A model generated the notes under the pieces. That model was given only the letters and a program-made list of their open reading frames with translations. It did not search any database and was not told where the DNA came from. A stretch of 64,000 nt of DNA, from NCBI GenBank assembly GCA_033557465.1, contig CM066035.1:918726235-918790234 (forward strand), written 5' to 3'. Made by a program: the position numbers and the translations under genes. Source of the DNA: Ichthyophis bannanicus. Lineage: Eukaryota; Chordata; Amphibia; Gymnophiona; Ichthyophiidae. Each line of letters begins with the position of its first letter. Within the stretch, counting starts at the first letter, position 1. Below, piece after piece: positions 42,107 through 49,983 of the stretch.

Positions 42107-44037
42107 ATGGCTGCCAGCGGGTTTAAAAAGTGTGATCGCTGTAAGAAACTCATGTCTCTTACCGACACACACGACCGCTGCCTCCGCTGCCTCGGACCCG
42201 ATCATGACCAGATGATCTGTGGTCCGTGTGGCAAAATGTCCTCAAAAGCGTTGAGGAGTCGGCAGCATCAGCGAGAACGAATCTTCTCTGACTCCGCGTC
42301 CGGCCGGGCCCAGACCTCGTCAGAGGCTTCGATGTCCCGGGACTCCGGTCCTGAGCATCGTCGGAGTTCCTCTGAGCGGGGGTCTCCTACCCGGGAACAT
42401 CATAGGAAGAAAAAACCCGCGAGGGCGGCGTCGGCGGACGCTCCTGGTTCCTTGAGGGCCAGGTCGCATAGCCCCGACAGCCGTCCCGGGTCCTCGGAGT
42501 CGGAGAGGCCTTCGAAACATCCTCGTCTCGAGATGGAGTCGCCTGGACACGTGAGTACTGTGGTCCTCGTGGACTCGCCTCCGAAGGAGCTGACGTCAGG
42601 CCCGATGCCGTCGGGGCCCGAGTCAGGGGCTGCTGGGTCTCCTGAGCTTGGACTCAGGTTGACGGCCTTGGAGAGCAGTTTAGCTGCCTTCATGGACCAG
42701 CAGCGGGCATTGATCGCTGGCCTTGCCAATGCATCTGCCCCGGCCACCGGGACGTCGATGTCCAAGTCGACCCCGGAGACCGAGCCGATCCTCGAGTCCA
42801 TCCGAGTTCGAGTTGATCCTCGGTCACGGTCTCCCTCGGCCTCCCGTTCGGGACCGAGGTCGTCGACGCCGACTCCTTCGGCGTAGGAGCAGAGGGCATC
42901 GGTGCCCGCCCGACCGGAGCCACTCGAATCCTCCTCCGCGGAGTCTGACTGGGAATCGGAGGACGAAGAGTCCCCTGGTAGTTTTCGGACTCGGTGTGTC
43001 CCCTCGGACTCGCCCGAGTCCGAACCTCGGAGACGGTCCCCCCCGGAGGACACCCGGTTCTCGGATTTCGTGCGGGATATGGCCAAGGCCTTGGCATTCC
43101 CCGTGGATCCCAAGGAGGAGCCTCGAGCCGAGGAGCTCGATGCCCTCCAGTATGATTCTCCCCGAAGGAGGCCTTTACTGTACCGGTTCTTCCGATGCTG
43201 GAACGACTTCTCTTCCGCATGTGGGAGAACCCGGCGTCGGCGCCGGTGTTAAGCAAGCGGGTCGATTCCATTTATCGAGTCCGCAAGAGCCCCGGCTTCC
43301 AAAAGGCACAACTACCGCACCATTCCATGGTGGTGGAATCGGCCATGCATAGACTCAAGAGTCAAAAAATGCACTCCTTGGTGCCTCCCGGCAGGGAGGC
43401 CCAGAGCCTGGATGCCCTCGGTAGAAAGTGTTTCCAGGGCTCTATGCTTGCTTGTCGAGTCCAGACCTACCAGCTCTATATGGGCATGTATCTCCGAGAT
43501 CTGGCAAAGGAAATTGCCAGGTTCTCGGCTGGTCTCTCCGAGGAACCTTTGCAGAGGTTCCAAGCCTTGTCCACTGGGATTCGAGAGTGCTCGAAGTTTA
43601 TCTCTCGGGCAGCCTACGATGGCTTTGAAGCATCGGCTCGAGTAGCCGGAGCTGGCATCAGTGCCCGCCGACAGGCTTGGCTTCAGTCATCCGACCTCGA
43701 GCCATGGGTCCAGGACAAGTTGGTCGATGTCCCCTGCAGAGGTGAAAACCTCTTTGGCAAACCCATGGCTGAAAAGGCTGCACAAATCGAGACCGAGATT
43801 CTGACCAATACTAGGCTGTCCAGAAAAACCTCTGCCCCTTCTCAGAAGAAGAAGGGCTCGGGGAAAAAGCCCTTTTACCCGAGGAAGGCGGCTGCCTATA
43901 AATACTACCCTCAGTATCAGGCCTCAGCAGCTCCCCAAAAGGGTCAGCAGGCCAAGGGATGGGGTAATGGGTCCCATAGGCAGCAAGCCCCCAAGCCCAC
44001 TACACCGGCCCCTGCTCAGCAGGGTGGGGGTTTTTGA
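42107..44037 (+). pseudogene. DIRS Gag-like protein of A5 (one stop, one frameshift)
   Basis: It starts at 42107: MAASGFKKCDRCKKLMSLTD. The Cys/His array is CDRC-x9-HDRCLRCLGPDH-x5-CGPC. Arg/Ser-rich and acidic linkers follow, with SPPEDTRFSDFVRDMAKALA near 43040-43095. A TAG at 42884-42886 replaces a serine codon (TCG in A4). One base is lost near 43160, after which the frame at 43195-44037 continues with MLERLLFRMWENPASAPVLS, GFQKAQLPHHSMVVES, DLEPWVQDKLVDVPCRGEN and a basic tail ending GGGF. The length without lesions would be about 643 residues. Confidence 0.9.
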
Positions 44038-44038
44038 C
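44032..44038 (+). promoter_or_regulatory. Putative +1 frameshift site, gag/RT of A5
   Basis: The gag frame ends GGT-TTT-TGA-C. A +1 slip on the T-run gives FDSISIASS and the open RT frame. The gag frame itself is also open after this stop through to 46986. Confidence 0.6.
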
Positions 44039-45949
44039 TCCATCAGCATAGCCTCTTCCCCTCAGCTGGTTTCCCTAAGCACAGGAGGCCGGCTGGTCCA
44101 CTTTGCCCACAGGTGGTCAGCCATCACATCAGATACCTGGGTACTTCATATAGTTCAGAAGGGCTATCTTCTACACTTTCACCAGGTACCTCCCTCCTAC
44201 TTTCCAGGGGAGCCTCCAAGACTCCATCTGCACAGGGACTTACTCCTTCAGGAGTTGGCAAGTCTTCTTCAGGAACAGGCTGTGGAACCGGTGCCCCACC
44301 ACCTGAGAGGTCACGGCTTTTATTCCAGGTACTTTCTGATACCAAAAAGAACAGGAGGCCTCAGACCCATCCTGGACTTGCGAAACCTCAACAAGTTCCT
44401 GGCAAGGGAAAAGTTCAAGATGCTTTCTCTTGGAATCCTGCTGCCCTACCTCCAGCGGGGAGACTGGCTATGCTCCTTAGATCTAAAGGATGCCTATACT
44501 CACATCCTTATTCATCCAGACCACAGACAATATCTCAGATTTGTTGTGGGAGGATATCATTACCAGTACAGGGTCCTGCCCTTTGGCCTATCCTCCGCCC
44601 CACGGATTTTCACCAAATGCCTGGCAGTGGTGGCGGCCTATCTCAGACTTCAAGGCCTTTTTGTGTTTCCATACCTGGACGACTGGCTCATCTGGGCCCA
44701 GTCTTCCCAAGAGGCCACTCAAGCCACTCATCGCACTGTGTCTCTGCTCCAGCACTTGGGCTTTGTCATAAACTTCGCAAAGTCCACTTTGCTCCCCTCT
44801 CAAGATCTCGAATTCATCGACGCAAGGTTAAGCACACTTCAGGCGCGGGCCTTCCTGCCTCTGGACAGGGCCCACAGGCTCATGAATCTCGCCAGCCACT
44901 TTCGAAGCAATTCCCTGGTCTCTGCCAGGCAATTTCTGAGACTGCTCGGCCATATGGCTTCCACGGTCCATGTGACCCCCAATGCCCGCCTGAACATGCG
45001 ACCTGCCCAGTGGTGCCTTCGCACTCAATGGCATCAGGCCACGGGGAGCCTGACGGACTCAGTACAAGTCTCGGACCTGCTGGTCTCTTCTCTGCGGTGG
45101 TGGCTTCATCTGCCAAACCTAGTACTGGGAGTGGATTTTCAATCTCCTCCTCCTTCTCAGGTACTAACAACCGATGCTTCTCTCCTGGGATGGGGAGCAC
45201 ATTGCCAAGGGACATGTACTCAAGGCCTCTGGACTCCTTGGGAGTCTGCGCAGCAGATAAACTTCCTGGAGCTCAGAACCATCCGCCTAGCTCTGACAGC
45301 CTTCTCCCACCTCACTTCTCACCAGTCTGTACTGGTCCAGACGGACAATCAAGTAGCAATGTTCTACGTGAACAAACAGGGAGGCACAGGCTCCTTCCTT
45401 CTCTGTCAGGAGGCACGCCGGCTGTGCTCTTGGGCAGTCGGCCACGGCATACTCCTCAAAGCGGTCTATCTCCCAGGTCAAGAAAATTACCTGGCAGACA
45501 AACTAAGCAGGATCCTCCAACCACACGAGTGGAGATTGGATCCATTAGTGGTTCAGCAGATCTTTCTCAAGTGGGGACTCCCCACCTTGGATCTGTTTGC
45601 CAGTCCTCTGAACCGGCAACTACCCAGATTCTGCTCTCGACAACCGCATCCTCTCAGAGTAGCGCCGGATGCTTTTCTGATTCCATGGTCCACAGGCCTC
45701 TTGTATGCCTTTCCTCCCATGCCGCTGGTGTCTCGAACGCTCTTCAAGGTTCTCAGAGACAAAGCCTCGCTGATCCTAGTGGCTCCCCGGTGGCCGAGGC
45801 AACCTTGGTTCCCGCTTCTAATGCAGCTGGCGGTGGACACTCCTCTTCCTCTGGGGTTTCAACCCGATCTTCTGACACAAGACCATGGGTCTCTCCTACA
45901 CCCCAACCTCCGGTCCCTTCATCTGATGGCCTGGCTGCTGAAAGGGTAG
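44036..45949 (+). CDS. DIRS RT-RNase H-methyltransferase-like polyprotein of A5
   Basis: Open for about 637 codons in the +1 frame after the gag stop. RT: RYFLIPKRTGGLRPILDLRN, SLDLKDAYTHILIHPDHRQY, FGLSSAPRIFTKC and the catalytic YLDD (44672-44683). RNase H: TTDASLLGWGA (Asp at 45173), INFLELRTIRLAL, VQTDNQVAMFYVNKQ (Asp at 45344) and NYLADKLSR (Asp at 45497). It ends with the DIRS methyltransferase-like segment: DLFASPLNRQLPRF (45590 onward) and AFPPMPL (FPP at 45710-45718). All expected catalytic residues are present. It has no obvious start codon of its own, which fits frameshifting from gag. Confidence 0.92.
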   Translation, partial: DSISIASSPQLVSLSTGGRLVHFAHRWSAITSDTWVLHIVQKGYLLHFHQVPPSYFPGEPPRLHLHRDLLLQELASLLQEQAVEPVPHHLRGHGFYSRYFLIPKRTGGLRPILDLRNLNKFLAREKFKMLSLGILLPYLQRGDWLCSLDLKDAYTHILIHPDHRQYLRFVVGGYHYQYRVLPFGLSSAPRIFTKCLAVVAAYLRLQGLFVFPYLDDWLIWAQSSQEATQATHRTVSLLQHLGFVINFAKSTLLPSQDLEFIDARLSTLQARAFLPLDRAHRLMNLASHFRSNSLVSARQFLRLLGHMASTVHVTPNARLNMRPAQWCLRTQWHQATGSLTDSVQVSDLLVSSLRWWLHLPNLVLGVDFQSPPPSQVLTTDASLLGWGAHCQGTCTQGLWTPWESAQQINFLELRTIRLALTAFSHLTSHQSVLVQTDNQVAMFYVNKQGGTGSFLLCQEARRLCSWAVGHGILLKAVYLPGQENYLADKLSRILQPHEWRLDPLVVQQIFLKWGLPTLDLFASPLNRQLPRFCSRQPHPLRVAPDAFLIPWSTGLLYAFPPMPLVSRTLFKVLRDKASLILVAPRWPRQPWFPLLMQLAVDTPLPLGFQPDLLTQDHGSLLHPNLRSLHLMAWLLKG

Positions 45950-46986
45950 TCCTTGCTCCCCTCCTACTGCCTCGGGAGGTGGAAGAGGTCGTCTTGGCCT
46001 CCAGGCGGCCCTCCACCCGGAAGTCCTACGCTCTTAAGTGGCGTCGCTTCTCCGTGTGGTGTGCTCAGCAGTCTGAGAATCCCTTCTCCTGCTTGGTGGC
46101 GGTGATCTTGCAATATTTGCTTTACCTCTCCAATCTGGGCCTTAAGTCCAACTCTGTCAGAGTCCACCTCAGTGCTCTCTCTGCACATCACGCACCGGTA
46201 GATGGCAGGCCTCTGTCCAACCACCCTTTGGTGGCTCGTTTTCTCCGAGGCCTCCTTCTGCTTAAGCCTCCTTTGCGTCCACCAGCCCCTGAATGGGATC
46301 TGAATGTGGTCTTGCAGCGGATTACCTGTCCGCCCTTTGAACCTATGGCTACCTGCCCTCTTCGTTTTCTTTCTTGGAAAACCTTGTTCTTGGTAGCCCT
46401 TACCTCTGCTAGGTGTGTTAGTGAACTGCAGGCCCTAGTGTCTGATCCTCCTTACACTAGGTTCTACAGGAATAGGGTGGTCTTACAGACTCACCCTAAG
46501 TTTCTTCCAAAAGTGGTTTCTCCTTTTCATCTCAACCAGGAGGTTGTTCTTCCGACCTTCTTTCCCAGGCCGCACTCCAGCCGGGCTGAAATGGTCCTGC
46601 ATACCCTGGACTGTAGAAGGGCCTTATCCTTCTACCTTGACCGTACGTGGGAGCATAGGAGGGCTGTTCAGCTCTTCGTTTCTTTTGACCCCAATAACTT
46701 GGGGCTCCCTGTCTCCAAGCGTACCTTGTCCATCTGGGTAGCTGACTGTATCGCCTGGGCTTATGGGGCAGCCGGCCTCTCGTTGGAGGGTCGAGTCACA
46801 GCTCATCGTGTTAGGGCGAAGGCTGCGTCAGTGGCACACCTCCGCTCTGTTCCGTTGGCAGACATCTGCCGGGCCGCTACTTGGTCTTCAAGCCAGACTT
46901 TTGCGGCACATTACTGCCTGGAGAGGGAGTCCCGCAGGGACAGTGCTTTCGGTCAGACAGTCCTCCATAATCTCTTTGAGGTTTAG
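44113..46986 (+). CDS. Tyrosine recombinase of A5 with long open upstream frame
   Basis: The YR domain lies in the last 355 codons or so (from about 45920): LLLPREVEEVVLASRRPS, RKSYALKWRRFSVWC, YLLYLSNLGLKSNSVRVHL. Box I reads ALTSARCVSEL: the arginine before VSEL in A2, A3 and A4 is cysteine here (TGT, 46414-46416). Box II is AHRVR (His 46804, Arg 46813). The nucleophile tyrosine is at 46912-46914 in AAHYCLERES. Upstream the same frame is open across the whole RT region back to the gag stop at 44035 (no stop for 982 codons). That part is Ser/Pro/His-rich and resembles no domain I know. The true start of YR is unknown. Confidence 0.85.
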   Translation: MVSHHIRYLGTSYSSEGLSSTLSPGTSLLLSRGASKTPSAQGLTPSGVGKSSSGTGCGTGAPPPERSRLLFQVLSDTKKNRRPQTHPGLAKPQQVPGKGKVQDAFSWNPAALPPAGRLAMLLRSKGCLYSHPYSSRPQTISQICCGRISLPVQGPALWPILRPTDFHQMPGSGGGLSQTSRPFCVSIPGRLAHLGPVFPRGHSSHSSHCVSAPALGLCHKLRKVHFAPLSRSRIHRRKVKHTSGAGLPASGQGPQAHESRQPLSKQFPGLCQAISETARPYGFHGPCDPQCPPEHATCPVVPSHSMASGHGEPDGLSTSLGPAGLFSAVVASSAKPSTGSGFSISSSFSGTNNRCFSPGMGSTLPRDMYSRPLDSLGVCAADKLPGAQNHPPSSDSLLPPHFSPVCTGPDGQSSSNVLREQTGRHRLLPSLSGGTPAVLLGSRPRHTPQSGLSPRSRKLPGRQTKQDPPTTRVEIGSISGSADLSQVGTPHLGSVCQSSEPATTQILLSTTASSQSSAGCFSDSMVHRPLVCLSSHAAGVSNALQGSQRQSLADPSGSPVAEATLVPASNAAGGGHSSSSGVSTRSSDTRPWVSPTPQPPVPSSDGLAAERVVLAPLLLPREVEEVVLASRRPSTRKSYALKWRRFSVWCAQQSENPFSCLVAVILQYLLYLSNLGLKSNSVRVHLSALSAHHAPVDGRPLSNHPLVARFLRGLLLLKPPLRPPAPEWDLNVVLQRITCPPFEPMATCPLRFLSWKTLFLVALTSARCVSELQALVSDPPYTRFYRNRVVLQTHPKFLPKVVSPFHLNQEVVLPTFFPRPHSSRAEMVLHTLDCRRALSFYLDRTWEHRRAVQLFVSFDPNNLGLPVSKRTLSIWVADCIAWAYGAAGLSLEGRVTAHRVRAKAASVAHLRSVPLADICRAATWSSSQTFAAHYCLERESRRDSAFGQTVLHNLFEV

Positions 46987-47124
46987 GCAACTCCTACCCT
47001 CCGGCCCTGGTGTTGGGCTACCGGTCGGGGGCGTTTTCAGAGAAGATTCCTTCCTTCTGTTCTGCTGAGCTAGAGGGAGCTCATTTTTGTGCTTGAGGTC
47101 TCCGGTAGCCTTAAGCTTGGGAGT

Positions 47125-47223
47125 CCCATATGTGAGGACTGACTTCCTGCTTGGTCCTGGAGAAAGAGTAGTTACTCACCTGTAACAGGTGTTCTCCAGG
47201 AGCAGCAGGAATCAGTCCTCACA
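47125..47223 (+). repeat. Internal complementary region of A5
   Basis: CCCATATGTGAGGACTGACT to GGTCCTGGAG (47127-47162) is the reverse complement of the left end (41700-41737). AGAGTAGTTACTCACCTG to CAGTCCTCAC (47165-47222) is the reverse complement of the right end (47432-47490). Confidence 0.9.
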
Positions 47224-47309
47224 ACCCTCCCTCCTCCCCTTGGAGTTGCAGTCCTATCATTTCGTTTTTGCTAATTGTTTTTCTGTCTTTTAGCTATGTC
47301 ATCATACTG

Positions 47310-47491
47310 AGCAAGATGGCACCCTTGGGCGGGAAGGGGACCGCGCATGCTCGCTGCAGTTCCCAAAGGCTTTCTTTGAAAGCTGGGGAAATTGCTCTGC
47401 GAGGGCTCCGTCGGCGCCGACGTCACCCATATGTGAGGACTGATTCCTGCTGCTCCTGGAGAACACCTGTTACAGGTGAGTAACTACTCTT
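47310..47491 (+). repeat. Right terminal repeat of A5
   Basis: GAGCAAGATGGCACCC to GTGAGTAACTACTCTTT, inverted partner of 41699-41870. It has GCGCATGCTCGC instead of the full NRF1-like palindrome. Confidence 0.85.
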
Positions 47492-47962
47492 TACTGAAAG
47501 GGTGGTGGATGCTTGGAATGCCCTCCCGATGGAGGTGGTGGGGGCAAACACAGTGACGGAATTCAAAGTGGCCTGGGACAGACACAGTGGATCACTCTAC
47601 AGCAACGAGATTAAATCAAAATAAACTGAACCATCTAATTTCTCAACAACTAGGGTTGTCCTACATGGAGTGATGGGGGAAGGAGTGGTGGGTTCACCAC
47701 TAAACAAACAAAGAAACAAAGATATGGGGAAGGGTGAAGACATGGGGAGAGGTGCACCTGCTCCTGGTGGGTGCACCACTAAGCAAGATACGGGTAGGGG
47801 TGCACCTACTCCCTAAAAGACATGGGAAGGGGTGCACTTGCTCCTGCCATATTGCTGGTCAGACTAGATGGACCATACTGGTCTTTATCTGCCGTCATTT
47901 ACTATTTTACTATGTATACCAAAACTATAAAGCCTGTATCGAAGCCTACAAATGATACCTCA

Positions 47963-48306
47963 TAAACTTAAATAAAAGACTTCAGCAAATCTAAACACAT
48001 TGCAAACATTTTAAACACAGCCAACGAGTGAGAGCCTCAGAATAAACTCACTGATAAAACTAAATCAGGAGTTATAGTAACATCAACGGTTCTCACTCGC
48101 TATACACCCCCATCCAGATTCACAATATTATATTTCATACACAGTTTTCCATTAAACACACTGTAACACCATCACAACTCTAAACATTTAAGATATCACC
48201 AAATTCACAAATCGTGAGTCAAGATGGAATTAAGTGCCCCCGACGCCTTTTCAAGACATCTTATGTTAGCGTTTCGCTACAGCTGTTTCAAGGGGATCCA
48301 ACTCTA
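47963..48306 (+). repeat. Left inverted terminal repeat of the PLE
   Basis: The 344-bp arm, from TAAACTTAAATAAAAGAC to CAAGGGGATCCAACTCTA, is the reverse complement of 53822-54165 with few mismatches. The RT frame begins inside it (48224). Confidence 0.92.
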
Positions 48307-49555
48307 TTTGTTACCTAAAATACATAAAAGTCTGGTTAGGCCTCCTGGACGGCCTATTGTCTCTACACGGGGGTCTGTATTAGAGCTGTTGTCACAGTTC
48401 ATTGATTCTTTTTTGCGTCCGTTATTAACAACCATCCCTTCATACCTTCGGGATACGATGCATTTTTTACAGATTATAGCTGAAGCTTCTGTTTGGGCAA
48501 AAAATGATTCTGTAATTTTGGTAACATTCGATGTCGTAGAGTTGTATATGAGCATCCCACAGGAGGAGGCGCTACAAGTTATTAAGGAAGGTCTATTACA
48601 ACGGGGTGATGTAAATGATGACATGCTAGAGTTTTTAATGGCATGTGCAAATCTGGCCCTCTGTCGTAATTATTTTACATTTAATGGTGAGTTGTTCCAA
48701 CAGATAGGCGGCATTGCTATGGGGGCGTCTTTCGCCCCCTCTGTCGCTAACCTTTTTATGGGTCTTTATGAACAAAGGTGGTTACAATCCTCTAATTATC
48801 AGTCTCATATATTGATTTGGCGTCGTTATATTGACGATGTCTTTCTGTTGTGGGATGGTCCTCTTAATCTTTTGTTAGATTTTCATACTTGGTTAAATAC
48901 ATTAGATTCTCATATACAATTCACAATGAATTACAGTTCTCAAGAAATAGTATTTTTGGATGTTAAAGTGTTTCGACAATCTGAGTTTTGGGGCACAACA
49001 GTTTTCCGTAAAACTACTGATAGAAATACATATTTACATTTTTCCAGTATACATCCCATAGGTCTGTTGAAGGGGCTACCATTTTCCCAATTTATACGCT
49101 TTAGACGTAATTGTTCTTCAGTTGAGGATTATAAAGCCAACGCATTGCATTTAAAACAGGATTTTTTTAGACCGTGGTTACCCTTTAAAGGTAGTAAATC
49201 GTGCCTATAAAAGGGCACTGTATAACGATAGATCTTGGTTGCTATCCCCCAGACCGAAGGTGCAGACTGATAGTGAGCATGTGAATTTGATTTCTTGTTA
49301 TTCCCCTTACAGTAGACAGATTCAATTAATCCTACAGAAATATAGGCATGTTTTGGGTATAGTCCCTGGGTTGGAGTCTAAACAATTGCGCTGTGTATGG
49401 CAACGTAATCCAAATTTAAAAGACATTCTGAGTCCTTCTTCTCTACGATCTTCATCTCCTATACTTTCTGATAGTTATGGACATAGAAAATGTGGAGAGT
49501 GTTCTTGTTGTGATGTGATGTGGGAAACTGATAGGTTTGTATATAATGGCCAGCA
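48224..49555 (+). pseudogene. Penelope-like reverse transcriptase (5'-truncated, frameshifted)
   Basis: The frame enters from the inverted repeat and picks up RT sequence at GIQLYLLPKIHKS. Motifs are RPPGRPIVSTRGS, ILVTFDVVELYMSIPQEEAL, GGIAMGASFAPSVANLFMG, the catalytic RRYIDDVFLLW (YIDD at 48827-48838) and IQFTMNYSSQEIVFLDVKV. At the T7 run near 49162 the frame shifts; the continuation reads RGYPLKVVNRAYKRALYN and RQIQLILQKYRHVLG, then HRKCGECSCCDVMWE. It breaks at VYNGQQIHL where L2 is inserted. The upstream RT part is missing. Confidence 0.9.
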
Positions 49556-49983
49556 AATTCATTTATTTATTTATTTATTTAACAATTATTTCTATACCAC
49601 TCTTTCACAAGTATCAAGTGCGGTTTACAATGAACAGTATGTTATATGGTATGGATAGTATCATACCAAGTCATTTTACATAGAACAGATGAACTAGGTA
49701 CAGATAACAGTATAAAGTTTAAACAGTGAATTATTAAACTATTATAACATATATACATAGTAAATATATACAAATTGTATCATATGTCGCGTGTGGTTGT
49801 ATACTTTATATAAGCTTCAGGCACGTGAGTGTATGTTGTTTGAATTGTAGTAGTTAACCTGCGTCTCTTTGTGTCGTCTGGCCAGTCTCTGATCCTTGGT
49901 TGTAATGCAATGAGAATAAATGGGTTTTCAGTTTTTTTCTAAATTCCTTTATGTCTGATATTGAGCGAATGTTGTCAGGAAGG

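Larger units (their letters stand above)
41697..47491 (+). mobile_element. DIRS family A, copy A5 (full length, best preserved)
   Basis: The 5.8-kb element begins TTTCTCCAGGACCAAGC and ends GTGAGTAACTACTCTTT. The empty site is visible in CR1-C2 at about 60888-60897 (ACTTTTTCACTGAAAGG), so it inserted without duplication at a T-run. Order: left repeat, gag (two lesions), RT-RNase H-methyltransferase (open), YR (open but with a catalytic change), internal complementary region, right repeat. Confidence 0.92.
41528..47908 (+). mobile_element. CR1-like LINE, family C, 3' fragment split by A5
   Basis: Two blocks, 41528-41696 and 47492-47908, follow CR1-C2 at about 60722-60890 and 60892-61195. The first encodes RGDMIQTFKYLK and GKLKGNVRKYFF; the second begins TERVVDAWNALPMEVVG. 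The 3' end is ACTGGTCTTTATCTGCCGTC plus TTACTAT-type tail repeats. It is heavily 5'-truncated, and the short repeat TATAC(C/A) flanks it in the RTE (41521 region and 47915/54171). Confidence 0.8.

Noticed and set aside
43967..46986. Integrated retrovirus or LTR retrotransposon
   Set aside because: RT is linked to a tyrosine recombinase and split inverted repeats; no integrase, aspartic protease or direct LTRs are seen.
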